The notes beneath the pieces were generated by a model. That model saw nothing but the letters and a program-made list of their open reading frames with translations, was not told where the DNA came from and did not search any database. The position numbers and the translations under genes are program-made. A DNA stretch of 64,000 bases from Luscinia megarhynchos (lineage: Eukaryota > Chordata > Aves > Passeriformes > Turdidae), in assembly GCA_034336665.1 (NCBI GenBank), contig CM067589.1:6086420-6150419 (forward strand). Reading direction: 5' to 3'. Shown here piece by piece: positions 40,401 to 49,379 of the stretch (position 1 is the first letter of the stretch; every line of letters begins with the position of its first letter).

Positions 40401-42246
40401 TAGTTTTCCAGCTCCCATCCTTGGTTCCTTCAAGCTCTTCCATGTCATCAGCCCACTTGTGTCAGGGACTGTTCTTTCCTCTAAGACAGAGATGCAAAAC
40501 AGGTCCAAGACCCCCTCCCTGCCCAGCTCAGACCCTCCAGGGATAATCATCTACTGTTGGAATCTGTCCATTAGCATGATCTTTAAGCAAAAAGTGATGA
40601 CTTGGCATTGTTCTTCTCCCCTGACACAAAGGAATGAGGTGCCAAGCCCCAATCCTTCCCTCACTCTCTGTATCAGCACTATAACTTCTCAAAAACTGCA
40701 CTTGTAATCTCTTCAAGATATCAAATTAATTACCTGAGATATGGTTTTCACAAACTCATGTTGAAGGGTGTGAATTATTATACCCTCCTTAATTCCTTTT
40801 TAATTAAGCTGTAGATCAGCCAAGCAATCATTCCATGCCAGCTCAAGGTCAGGCCTCTGCTCTCCACTGCCCTTTTCTGGATGGGGAAGCAGAGCAGGTC
40901 CCCAGTGCTCAAACCATCCCAGTCCCTTGGGAACTGCACTGGAAAACAGCCCAGCTTGGCTCCATCCTCCCCCAGTCACTGGTTTTCAAGTCCTAGCAGA
41001 GCAGTCCAAGCCATGCTGGTGCTGCGAGTGGGATGGGCGGGGTCCTTGTGCCCAGGGCTGTGCTGCTGCAGCTCAGCTCCCTGTTTTCTCCCTAGGAAAG
41101 CAGTCAAGGCCACGCTGGTGCTGCTGCCCTTGCTGGGGATCACCTACATGCTCTTCTTTGTCAACCCGGGGGAGGATGAGATATCCAGGATAGTCTTCAT
41201 CTACTTTAATTCCTTTCTGGAGTCTTTCCAGGTAATGGTCCTCCATACTGGCTTCCCCCCCAGTCCTTTCACCAAGGGATGTGGAGGAGCCCATCCTGGC
41301 TCATGCCTCACCCTGCTTCTGCCCACTCCTGAAACCAGGCATCCCCAAACCCCAGAGTTATTTCAAAGCTCCTGGCTTGGGGGTACCTGTTGGCTTGTGA
41401 CTGCTGCTTGTCTCCTTCCAGGGCTTCTTTGTCTCTGTCTTCTACTGCTTCCTGAACAGTGAGGTGAGCACAAGGGACTGGGGCTTTTTGTGGGGGTCTA
41501 CACCCTTCTTTGCAAGCAGACAAGTTCAGCACGAGGCCCTACTGCTGCACAGGGCTGGGAGGGTTCTGGTCCCTAATTCCCCATCTGAAGGTCTTTGGTG
41601 ATTGGAGTTGGTGCTTCACCTCCAGCCCCAGGTACATCTGCAGCCATAGATTTTGCCCAGACAGGAATGGCTGCTGTCTGTCTCCTCCTCTGGAGGAGGA
41701 AAATCCACCCCCAAGAAGAGATGCTCACAGGGTGCACTTGTATGATTTGATGCAACAGAGATAAGGGTCCTCCCCATCCCAGGGAAATCCTTCCCCAGAG
41801 TGAGCCCCATACACATGTGGAGTGCACATGGATGACTACATCTCCCAAGCTCTAATTCAAAACACAAACAGCAGAAAGCAGAGGAGCTGAGTGTAGAAGT
41901 GAATCCTGGGGCCAGGTACTTGGGCAGCTCTTTGCCTCCTCCAAATGCTCCCACACGTTTGCTGGCTCAGGGAAGCTTACCCCGCATGAACCTGTTTTGT
42001 TACCAAATCACGTACCATCGATCCGTTTTTGGCCGGGGGGCAGAGCAGGCTGGCTGCTGCCTCTGAACAGCCCCCGTGGCGATCGCGTCCGTCCGTCTCG
42101 CGCAGGTGCGCTCGGCCGTGCGGAAGCGGTGGCACCGGTGGCAGGACAAGCACTCCATCCGTGCCCGCGTGGCCAGGGCCATGTCCATCCCCACCTCCCC
42201 GACCCGCGTCAGCTTCCACAGCATCAAGCAGTCCACAGCTGTCTGA
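16369..42246 (+). CDS. CRHR1: Corticotropin-releasing hormone receptor 1, 13 coding exons, 417 aa
   Basis: Class B (secretin family) G-protein-coupled receptor for CRH and urocortin; in vertebrates it couples mainly to Gs and drives ACTH release in the pituitary and stress signalling in the brain. The spliced product is 417 residues (human isoform 415). Visible in order: signal peptide about 1-25; extracellular domain with Cys32, 46, 56, 70, 89, 104 in the family pattern (pairs 32-56, 46-89, 70-104) and five N-glycosylation sequons at Asn40, 47, 80, 92, 100; membrane helices about 114-142, 150-174, 190-219, 229-253, 272-298, 312-336, 344-368; Cys190-Cys260 as the TM3-ECL2 bridge; C-terminal STAV, a class I PDZ ligand. 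The sequence [14 protein letters not shown] and the serine-rich third loop [14 protein letters not shown] match CRHR1; the paralogue CRHR2 differs in the N-terminal domain. The start is the only in-frame ATG that opens onto a signal peptide. Join: 16369-16410, 24451-24535, 32965-33084, 34217-34302, 35296-35402, 35746-35866, 36343-36496, 36738-36798, 38162-38234, 39286-39371, 41096-41231, 41422-41463, 42106-42246. Confidence 0.98.
18298..18318. repeat. Short (CAGA)n run
   Basis: About four to five copies of CAGA in CRHR1 intron 1. Confidence 0.7.
21069..21327. promoter_or_regulatory. Homeodomain-motif cluster in CRHR1 intron 1
   Basis: TAATTAG (21074), ATTAATTAG (21244), ATTAAT (21295), TAATTG (21304) and ATTAATTG (21312) lie in 260 bp with no repeat signature. 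The density suggests a conserved enhancer, but this is composition-based inference. Confidence 0.35.
24451..24535 (+). CDS. CRHR1: CRHR1 coding exon 2 (residues 15-43)
   Basis: Acceptor ctccgtgcag, donor gtgagtgt, phase 0 to 1. Encodes the hydrophobic end of the signal peptide, then [18 protein letters not shown] with the first ectodomain cysteine (Cys32) and sequon Asn40. Signal cleavage probably falls around Ala25/Ser26, by alignment with the mammalian receptor. Confidence 0.95.
24536..32964 (+). other. CRHR1: CRHR1 intron 2 (8429 bp)
   Basis: GT-AG intron. No CR1 or LTR fragment was recognised over 8 kb, in contrast to the flanks of the gene. Small (CAG)n at 31983 and an AT-rich stretch near 28575-28590 are the only simple repeats. 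Confidence 0.9.
31983..31999. repeat. Short (CAG)n run
   Basis: Five to six CAG units in CRHR1 intron 2. Confidence 0.7.
32965..33084 (+). CDS. CRHR1: CRHR1 coding exon 3 (residues 43-83)
   Basis: Acceptor gtctgcag, donor gtaagagt, phase 1 to 1. Carries the core of the hormone-binding domain: Cys46, Cys56 and Cys70, the family CWPR motif, and sequons Asn47 and Asn80. The exon is GC-rich and CpG-rich compared with the surrounding intron sequence. Confidence 0.98.
33085..34216 (+). other. CRHR1: CRHR1 intron 3 (1132 bp)
   Basis: GT-AG; nothing else recognised. Confidence 0.95.
34217..34302 (+). CDS. CRHR1: CRHR1 coding exon 4 (residues 83-111)
   Basis: Acceptor ctctttcag, donor gtaggaac, phase 1 to 0. 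Encodes the end of the ectodomain with Cys89 and Cys104 and sequons Asn92 and Asn100. [20 protein letters not shown] is nearly identical to mammalian CRHR1 and clearly unlike CRHR2. Confidence 0.98.
34303..35295 (+). other. CRHR1: CRHR1 intron 4 (993 bp)
   Basis: GT-AG. Several TAATT motifs at about 34844-34910 in a stretch without repeats; otherwise nothing seen. Confidence 0.95.
35296..35402 (+). CDS. CRHR1: CRHR1 coding exon 5 (residues 112-147, TM1)
   Basis: Acceptor cccttccag, donor gtgagtga, phase 0 to 2. Encodes the membrane-proximal linker KKSKLHYH and TM1. The acceptor is followed by AAGAAG, so CAG-AAG forms a tandem NAGNAG acceptor that could drop one lysine. Reading on into the intron meets a TGA at 35404-35406. 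Confidence 0.98.
35403..35745 (+). other. CRHR1: CRHR1 intron 5 (343 bp)
   Basis: GT-AG. This is where the human gene holds the extra 29-codon exon of the CRHR1 beta form; no convincing counterpart with both splice sites in frame was seen. Its retention would stop translation right after TM1. Confidence 0.9.
35746..35866 (+). CDS. CRHR1: CRHR1 coding exon 6 (residues 147-187, ICL1-TM2-ECL1)
   Basis: Acceptor cctctccag, donor gtaggtgc, phase 2 to 0. Encodes [14 protein letters not shown] of the first intracellular loop and TM2, then the first extracellular loop. It is joined directly to exon 5. The donor choice after AACGTG keeps the frame with Val188-Trp-Cys in the next exon. Confidence 0.97.
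35867..36342 (+). other. CRHR1: CRHR1 intron 6 (476 bp)
   Basis: GT-AG, about half filled by an antisense CR1 fragment. Confidence 0.95.
35930..36160 (-). mobile_element. CR1 LINE fragment in CRHR1 intron 6
   Basis: Antisense CR1: AATCACAGAACTACGAAGTGG, GAAGGGACCTTAAGGATC, CCCTGCCATGG and CAGGTTGCTCCAAGTC in the order expected of the reverse complement. It fills about half of the 476-bp intron, starting 60 bp after the donor. Confidence 0.85.
36343..36496 (+). CDS. CRHR1: CRHR1 coding exon 7 (residues 188-239, TM3 and start of TM4)
   Basis: Acceptor tcctggcag, donor gtgagtgc, phase 0 to 1. Holds Cys190, which bridges to Cys260, and the TM3 stretch [16 protein letters not shown]. His201 corresponds to human His199, a reported determinant for small-molecule antagonist binding. 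Confidence 0.98.
36738..36798 (+). CDS. CRHR1: CRHR1 coding exon 8 (residues 239-259, TM4)
   Basis: Acceptor cccctgcag, donor gtgagcct, phase 1 to 2. Encodes the TM4 core [20 protein letters not shown]. At 61 bp it is the shortest internal exon after exon 12. Confidence 0.97.
36799..38161 (+). other. CRHR1: CRHR1 intron 8 (1363 bp)
   Basis: GT-AG, with an antisense CR1 fragment of about 500 bp (37364-37860). Confidence 0.95.
37364..37860 (-). mobile_element. CR1 LINE fragment in CRHR1 intron 8
   Basis: Antisense CR1 of about 500 bp, starting GAATCATGGAATATCCTGAG and continuing through CCCCAACAATCCCACCCTG. It aligns with 59785-60260 over its length and with 58118-58350 over its first half. 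Confidence 0.85.
38162..38234 (+). CDS. CRHR1: CRHR1 coding exon 9 (residues 259-283, ECL2 and start of TM5)
   Basis: Acceptor ccttgcag, donor gtaagagc, phase 2 to 0. Encodes Cys260 of the conserved disulphide and the second extracellular loop through the first half of TM5. Met278 corresponds to human Met276, the second reported antagonist determinant. An antisense CR1 fragment ends about 300 bp upstream in the preceding intron. Confidence 0.98.
38235..39285 (+). other. CRHR1: CRHR1 intron 9 (1051 bp)
   Basis: GT-AG; nothing else recognised. Confidence 0.95.
39286..39371 (+). CDS. CRHR1: CRHR1 coding exon 10 (residues 284-312, TM5 and ICL3)
   Basis: Acceptor ttcctcccag, donor gtaagagc, phase 0 to 2. 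Encodes the second half of TM5 and the third intracellular loop, the main G-protein contact. Ser303 corresponds to human Ser301, described as a protein kinase A site. Confidence 0.98.
39372..41095 (+). other. CRHR1: CRHR1 intron 10 (1724 bp)
   Basis: GT-AG with a CTAG acceptor. An AT-rich stretch with several TTAATT motifs lies at about 40723-40810; otherwise nothing recognised. Confidence 0.95.
41096..41231 (+). CDS. CRHR1: CRHR1 coding exon 11 (residues 312-357, TM6, ECL3, TM7 start)
   Basis: Acceptor ttctccctag, donor gtaatggt, phase 2 to 0. Encodes TM6 ([20 protein letters not shown]), the third extracellular loop NPGEDEISR and the first part of TM7. Confidence 0.98.
41422..41463 (+). 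CDS. CRHR1: CRHR1 coding exon 12 (residues 358-371, end of TM7)
   Basis: Acceptor tctccttccag, donor gtgagcac, phase 0 to 0, 42 bp. Encodes [14 protein letters not shown]. In mammals, skipping the matching 14-residue exon gives the poorly signalling CRHR1d form; skipping here would also keep the frame. Confidence 0.97.
41464..42105 (+). other. CRHR1: CRHR1 intron 12 (642 bp)
   Basis: GT-AG; sharply CpG-rich in its last 90 bases next to the final exon. Nothing else recognised. Confidence 0.95.
42106..42246 (+). CDS. CRHR1: CRHR1 coding exon 13 (residues 372-417 and stop)
   Basis: Acceptor gtctcgcgcag, phase 0, stop TGA at 42244-42246. Encodes helix 8 and the cytoplasmic tail [20 protein letters not shown] onward, ending in STAV. 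The exon is strongly GC-rich. The 3' untranslated region continues from 42247. Confidence 0.98.
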   Translation: MRSAVRKRWHRWQDKHSIRARVARAMSIPTSPTRVSFHSIKQSTAV

Positions 42247-43740
42247 GCAGGGAGCCAAGGCCTCACCGGGAGCCAACGTCCCCGCTGGGGACCCCCTGGG
42301 AGGGGGGCATGGCACAGGAGCAGGTCCTGCCTGTTGCCCCCAGCCCCGCAAGGAGAGCATGAACTCACTCAGTCATGGGACACCTGCACAGCTCCGGCCC
42401 CACGTGCTGGGCAGGCCTGGAGGACAGGACAGCTGAGACGCTGCTTTGTCGCCTCCCTGGCAGCTGTGTGACCTGCTGGCATAGCAGAAAGAGCCAGGAG
42501 AACCAGGAGAGGTTGCAGCAGCTTTCTGCCAGTTCCATCATGATGTCTCATGTCACTGCCTTTATTAGGTTTGTTGACTTTGAGGTGGCAGGATACCAGG
42601 ACATTTCTGGGACAACTTATGGCACTAATTCCCTGGGAAGCTGGGTCAGCCTTCCAGTGAGCACATGCTGGAATGCTGCTGGAGGGTGGAACACTCTAGA
42701 GGATCCACAGTCCTGTGTGTTGGAAGGGGATGGATGGAGAGCCCTGGGGTGATTGTAGACACTGCTTCATGTGGCTGTGTTTTTGTAGCACTGGGGCTGA
42801 GTCATTCCCCTGTCTCTTGCTGGGTCTCCAGATGTCCTGTAACTGCTGCTTGGTCTGACCAGGTAATTTCTCATCTTGACACCAAAGGTGGAGTAAAGCA
42901 ACAGGATGGGAGAGGGGAGGGAACTCCCCTCCCATGGAGGTGGGTCCTAGGGTCTCTGAGCAGTCACATAGAGTGAGCTGGATCTGGAGGGAAGCACAGG
43001 AATTAGTTAAATCCTCTGGATTCAAAGGTCTGATGGATCCAAAGGTCTCTGCAGAGCCCTGGACTTCAGGCCAACTCCACGTCCCTGCTCAGAGGGTGGA
43101 AAGCTGAGGGAGCCCTGCAGTAGAGCAGTGGCTGAGGTCTCCAAAGGCAGCTACTGCAGGGACAGGCCCTGGCTCTGCCCCCCACTCTTTGCCCTGCTTT
43201 TACCTGGGCAGATGGGCCCAGTGCCAAAGCTGCTCCTTGCTCTTGTGCAGGGGATGGGCCAAACCATCCCCACGTTGGGGTTAAGTGCCTTGGAGGAGCA
43301 GTAGCCTCCTTTCCTCCCTTCCCTCCCTTCCTATCTCCCTCCCCATTCTGGGGACTCCGGATTGTCCCCAGTTCCCCCTCTCCCATTGCCCTCTTCCATG
43401 TGGTCACTGAAAGCAGCTGAGCAGAGAGGTCCCTGTAAGCAGAGGGATTTGCCTTGAGCTCTTTGGAGCCATCTTTTCCTTGGCCCGTACAAGGTCTGGG
43501 TATGCCCAGGCAGGTTTATGGGTTGTCTGCCCTCTGCATCCCAGAGATTTTGCCACTGGGGTCATACAGGGTCTGGTGTGTGCCCCTTCACACTTCTGTG
43601 CCTATAGTTTTCCCAGTATAAAGAACAGGCATAAATGTTTCCTGCCCTGGGGAGATTAAAGCATCAATGAAACTGCAGTATTCTGTGGTTTCCTCAGGAT
43701 ATACCACAGGAAAGGAATAAAATCTTGCATTTTTTTATTT
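42247..43740 (+). other. CRHR1: CRHR1 3' untranslated region (predicted)
   Basis: Non-coding sequence after the stop, without recognisable repeats. The end is set by candidate poly(A) signals ATTAAA at 43655-43660 and AATAAA at 43716-43721, the latter followed by a T-rich stretch at 43731-43740. Later AATAAA sites at 43807-43812 and 44170-44175 could give longer forms. Confidence 0.5.
43716..43721 (+). terminator. Candidate CRHR1 polyadenylation signal
   Basis: Canonical AATAAA 1.47 kb after the stop, followed by a T-rich element. It is preceded by ATTAAA at 43655. Only transcript data can say which is used. Confidence 0.45.
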
Positions 43741-45232
43741 AAAGGGAAGCATAGGGAAAAACCTCTGGGTTCTTTCTTCAAACATTTGTGAAATTCAGTA
43801 GTTTGGAATAAATTCCTCCCACTTCCCTCTCATTTTGATGTTCTACCTGCATGTCCACAATACAGCCAAACTGGAATATCCCATTACCTGCTGGGAACAG
43901 CAACAGTTCCCAGTATGGCACAGTGACCACAGCAAGGACCATACCCTGCCTATGGGGTATGTTTCAGTCTTTTTTCAAGTTCAGCCACTGCCCGGAGTCC
44001 CAAAAACTGCCCCTTCTTCAAAATACAGGTGTGAAAACAATCCCTGGAGTTGTGCAATGGGAAAAGTGGCAGATCCCAACTCTATGGATACTTTCTGCTG
44101 GTAGCCCTACAAGGAGTAGACTTGTGTCTCTGTATCTTGGTGTCTTTGTTGGGTATTTTGGCAGGAGCTAATAAAGCTCTGCTGGCAATGAAGAAGGGGA
44201 AATGCCCCAGAGAGCTTTTTCATCATCCCTGCAAGTAATGTTGCCAAAAATGATGTGCTACACGTACAATTTGGATTTTTCTAAAGTGGGGTCTTTTGGT
44301 GGACAGAAGCTGGAAATTGAAAAGCTAAAGAAAGAAACCCAAACAAAAGCACCTGTGTTCATATCACTGTTTTTCCCTTTTCCTCTTTATGGTCTGCTCC
44401 AACTGATGTGACTTTGCTTTCCATAGCTGGAGTGTATATTCTTAGTCTTGTTTGATTAAAAATACTTCAATTCCTCTTACAAGGACTTTTGGGGCATGTT
44501 TATCTTTTGGAAAAGACAGTCCTGGCATGGCCTCTCCCCAGTTTCCATAGGAGCATCCTCACAGTGCAGTGGGCTCAGCATCCGACTGGTCCAGAGGATT
44601 TTTGCCTCTTTTTACCCCAAAACCACAAGCCCAGAGCATGGAGGTGGCTCTCCACAAAGTTATCCATGTCATCCAAGAGAATCCCACACGAGTTTTCCAG
44701 ACAAGTACCATCAGGATTGGAGAAACTCCTCCAGGTTTTCCCCCTTGTCAGGTGAGCTAATACAGAATAAAAATGTGATGTGTTTCACAGCAGGAGGGAG
44801 GGCCAATTAAACTGGACTATCATTCCATGCATCAATGTTTACAAATGAAATTCAGACACAAACAGATTTCTGGTCAAGCTCTTCTGATGCAGAATTAATT
44901 TGTTCGTCACACAGAGCCTTGGAGAGCCCTGTAATTTAGTAAGCACCATACACATAAATAATAATTACAGGTTCCTGCTGATTACATGATTGTATTTAAA
45001 GTTATCAAGGAACTCTGAGATTAATGACCTGCCAATCCAGTGTTCTTGATAAGGCTGAAGCCTCTTGGGATAATCCTGTGTTAACCCTTTATGTTATCCT
45101 GGTGCCTTTCAGGGCTGGGAACAGCAAAATGGGAACTCAGGGATGGGATCTCATGGTGCTATGGGATATCCCAGTGAGATGATGCACAGAAGCTTCTCTA
45201 GCATACTGAGATGGATTTTTTATTTAGTTTGT
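43741..45232. other. Intergenic downstream of CRHR1
   Basis: Later AATAAA signals at 43807 and 44170 may extend the CRHR1 transcript. The stretch 44880-45070 is AT-rich, repeat-free and motif-dense (TAATT, ATTACA), a possible conserved element. No gene seen. Confidence 0.5.
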
Positions 45233-45939
45233 TGTCCTGGTTTGAAGGACAGTTATCTGCCAATAAAGGCAGAAGCCTCTCTTTGAAATGGAGAATGTAA
45301 ACCCCCTCCCTCCAAATTATTATAAATTTGAAACTAAGGGGCTCTCAGGCAAAGATATGGGAATTAGGAATAACAGTTCTTTACTGGGAAAATTAAAATA
45401 GGAATACAGTTTTGCAAAAAACAATTCCAACCCTGCCAGAGTCAGAATACAATCTGACACCCCGTCAGGTTGGTAGCAGTTTGGTCAAATGGTGGCTGCA
45501 TCCTCCTGCAGTGGCAGATGTGGTTCAGCTGGAGCAGTGCTCCTGTAGAAGGGTGCAGCCTTCCTCCAAAAGTCCAGGCATGATGTGGAAAGGTCTGGTG
45601 TCTCCTCTGGAATCCAGTGGAAAGAAGGTACCTTGGTGTCCAACAGCTCCGTTTTTATCTGGGTAGGAAAGGCTTGGCTCCCTCCCCCTGGGTGGAGCAT
45701 CTCCCAGTGGGATGATGTAATTTTATCAGTCATACAGTGGGATTTAATGGCTCAGCAGCAGATGATATCTTCCTGCAGCGAGGATGGGTTGTGGAAAAGA
45801 TAAAGATGATTGCCCCATCTTGTGTTAAAGCTGGCCCATTAGCAGATAATACGTGCCAGGAGATAAGGAATCACTATCCCAGCCAGCTGCAAACAGATGG
45901 TGACAGAATACACATTTCTGGCCACATCAGCCCAACACA
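45233..45939 (-). mobile_element. Solo LTR, - orientation, inverted copy of the 3739-4447 family
   Basis: About 707 bp. On the + strand it runs from TGTCCTGG to CCAACACA, i.e. the reverse complement of an LTR. Flanks TTTGT (45228-45232) and CTTGT (45940-45944) match at four of five positions, consistent with an old 5-bp duplication. It lies 1.5 kb beyond the likely CRHR1 3' end. Confidence 0.8.
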
Positions 45940-48469
45940 CTTGTTTATTTGGTTGACACATTAAACCCACCAGGGAGATTGTTGCTAGCCCTGGAGTCAC
46001 TTCCCACCCTATGCCCCCACCACCTGGGATACATCCCCAGCAAACCAAGGGCCAAGAATGGAGAAAACCTGCCCTCCAGAGCCTGAATGAAGGCAAAGGG
46101 AAGCTCATGATCCTGATTCCTTTTGGAGGATCTGTGCCTTCATTCCTCTTTCCAACCTGGCTGCTCTCTGCAAATATCCCCACTGTCAGAGCCAGGACCT
46201 ACCAGTTCCAGTGGCACGTCAATTGGAGGGTTTAAGGCTGGTATTTAAAGCAAAGTGAGGCTGTCATTCCCCCTTTCTCAGACAAAACATATCTGTCTGC
46301 TGGTCCACTTTGGCCCAGCTTTGGGCCATTCCTGGATGTTGAACCTTTCTGTGCCTTCCCCAGCAAGTAAGGGAGTTCTGGAAAGGGTGGGAGGTCAAGA
46401 GAGAGAGGAAATCTCGTGGCAGTTTTACAGCCCATTTGTAGCTTTCAGTACTATCCGCCCCAAGATGCCTCTCATCTGCCATGTGCTGTCCTTCAAGCAC
46501 TGCTAAACTGCCAAATAAATAGTTCATCCTTTAATTCCAATGCCCCCTCCTTCACTGCTCTCTCCAGCACAAGCCTTGCGCTGACATTTGTCACCACAGT
46601 CACAGTTAAATGGCTCTCAGACACACCTGGTGGTGGGACACGGGCAGCTCTGCCACCCTCACGAAAATTTCAGGAGGACATATTTTTCCAATTTGGAGGA
46701 AAACTAAAGATCAGACACAAGTGATTCCATGGCTCAGCCATGGAGAAAAAGATCCTTGAGGAGCCCCCGGGCTGTATGGAAGGCAGCAGAGGTGTGTGAT
46801 CACACAGCCTGCTGGAATTGGCACCTGCACAGAGCAGAGATGGGTTAATCCCACAACCAGGAATTCGTGTTCTCACCCAATACTGAGTCCATCCTCCCAG
46901 CTGGTGCCTTCATCCAGAGGGATATGCACCAAGGACTGTCAAGGCTTTCCAGGCTTTCCAGGTTTGTTTGGAAATAGTCACAGTCCCCAACCACCTGCTC
47001 CCAGCAAAGCCTCTGCAAGCACCATGGCTGAACTCCATGGCCCTGACCTCCCCACTTTCAGGCAAAATTTTCCATGGGGAAGTTGCCTTTAGGCTGCTGA
47101 AATCTTTTGCTGAGCCTCCCACTAGTGTGGAAACTGAGGCACAGATTTGTCATGAATTTTGGGAAATACTGGACTCTGCTGGCTGAGCACCATCCTGACA
47201 AACACCTCTGCTGCACAGCATCCCCCAGCCCCAGAGCATCCTCCATCCAGGTCTGAGACCTATTTCAGGAGACATCAGTGTGAAGGGGGCTTGGGACCCT
47301 CCTCAGCAGCCCAGAGCCTCCTTCTGCCCCAAGGAAATGTCCCAAGCACCCCACCCTGATGCAGCCAACAGCACCAAACATGATTGTTCTAAGCAACTTC
47401 CACTTCCAGCTGATGTATCCAGGTGCCCTGCCAGACCCTAATTTTGGGTGCAGCAGGAGAAGAGTCACAACTTCCCTCACTCAGTACTGTGTCCATGGGG
47501 CCAGCACCCAGTGGGCCCAATGCAGATGCTTGAGATCCAGATATCCATGTCCTCTCCTGGTCCTTGGCTGCTTCATTTTCTGCCTACCCATTTTTTATAG
47601 AGGGAAATCACCAAGGACCTGTCCTTGCCTGCCCTTCTCAGCACATGATGTTGGTGACATGGTTGTCAAAGCCCAGACAGCAAAAAGTCTTCAGGGTTTG
47701 TGTGCTGAGTGTGGCTGACCTCCAAACATGAGGTGTCAGAGCCCCTGGCTCAGTCACAAAGGATCTTCTCTGACTGCCAGGGACTATTAACATATCTCTC
47801 CTTCCAGAAGGATGTCAGCTTTATTTGGGATGAAACCAGCCTTTGGAAGAGTAGATGATCCAGTGATGTTGCAACCAGTAGGGCCTCCTGACCTGTGCTT
47901 ACAGCTCTGGGGGTGCCAGGTGAGGTCTTGGAGGGTAGATGAGTCTCTTCCTGCAGTGGGATGGCTGTAGAGTCCCAAAGAGCTGATGGCTCTGAAGAAT
48001 CCTTTGGGGATGTGAAATATAGGGCAAAAAGGGGAGCCCTGGGTTAAGCACTTCCAGCAACCCCAGTAGCAGAGGAACAATTATTGGGTCAGCAGGCACA
48101 CCCAAGCACAGAAGCAGGATCTTAATACAAGTCAGGAAAAAGCATTGTGACTGTTCCAGCTAGTTCAAAAGGAAAATAGGATGAGATATCCAGGAAAAGC
48201 CTTGGATTATAGGCAAGAATAATTCAGGCATCCTGAATGGAGTAACTCTCCATCACTAGTCCAAACCAGAGTAATAGAAATGTTCATATTTCTGATTAAA
48301 ATTATTTGGGTGACTAAAGGGAGCTATATTTTAATGCATTAACGTGCTTAAGGTGTCTTTAGAGGCTGCACATTGAATAATAATAAATAAGCACGTAAAG
48401 CAGTCTTTTTTTCCCCTCTGGGGAATGTCCTGCCCTCATTTGCATGCAGGGAGTGCTTTCCATGCAGGG
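45940..48469. other. Intergenic, nothing recognised
   Basis: No exon, RNA gene or clear repeat was found by eye. Confidence 0.55.
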
Positions 48470-48715
48470 AGTGCTGTGTCCAGCTCTGGAGACCCCCAAA
48501 AAAGAAAGGGCATGGAACCTTCTGCCTTGATTCCAGAGGAGGCCATGAAGATGCTCCTCTACTCTGAGACACGCAAGGAGAACTGAGGTTGTTCAGCTGG
48601 AGAAGGCTCCAGGGAGACCTTAGAGCCCCTTCAGCTGCCCAAAGGGGCTCCAAGAGAGCTGGAGAGGGACTTTGGACAAGGCCTGGAGTATCAGGAAAAG
48701 AGTGGATGGCTTCCC
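48470..48715 (+). mobile_element. CR1 LINE fragment, sense
   Basis: GTGTCCAGCTCTGGAGACCC, a GGCATGGAACCTTCTG block, GTTGTTCAGCTGGAGAAGGC and GGAGAGGGACTTTGGACAAG follow the CR1 3' ORF/UTR order. The 3' tail is missing: the fragment stops before the neighbouring LTR. Confidence 0.8.
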
Positions 48716-48879
48716 ACTATCAGAATTGAGGTTTAACACATAAATCACAAACGGGATGAAAGTGCATCTCACCCACTTCTGGAGCAGTCCCACTGCTTCC
48801 ACCCAGGATCAGGTGCTTCCAACACAACTGAGTCCTGGATGCTGGTGCCCAGCTCCTTATCGAAACTTTCATCACCTTT

Positions 48880-49379
48880 GAGAGGAATGTTACCTTTGTC
48901 TTTACAAACAAGTTGTAGATCTGTTGGTAGATAAAGTTAGCACCTAGAGATAAAAGAAACAATGGGAGGGATTACACTGATTGATGAATAGGAAAAGAGA
49001 TTTGCCTTTACAAACAAACTGTAGGTTTGCTGGTAAATGAAATTGGGTAACAGAAAATGAAAGAATCAACGGGGTGGGGGGAAGCTATGAATTCTATAAG
49101 AATTAAAAATTAAAAGGAAGGGTTATACATCAGAGGGGAATGTCAGGTGTCAGGCGTTCTGGGAAGTCTGTGCCTCTCAAGTACCTCAGCCCACGGGGAA
49201 AGAGAGAGGGAAATGCTGCTGAGAAATTGGGATAAAAGGAGGCTGCGTCCTCCAAAAATTGGAGAGATCCCAGGGGAATGCCCCATGGCCTCTCCCTTTA
49301 TTCGAATAAAGCAAAAAGGACTCCTCTGTCTCCTTTTTGGACATAAACCTCTGGTGTTTGTGGATTAATTTTCCTTACA
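48880..49379 (+). mobile_element. LTR, + orientation, same family as 55064-55930
   Basis: Ends TTTTCCTTACA at 49379. It shows GGATAAAAGGAGGC near 49229 and AATAAA at 49305-49310, the expected U3-R-U5 order. The U3 carries two diverged copies of a roughly 100-bp unit beginning near the TTTACAAACAA motif at about 48900 and 49005. The left edge is approximate. Confidence 0.7.

Noticed and set aside
16369..42246. CRHR2 as the identity of the receptor
   Set aside because: The ectodomain ([21 protein letters not shown]), ECL2 and the tail match CRHR1, and the positions that separate the two paralogues are of the CRHR1 type.
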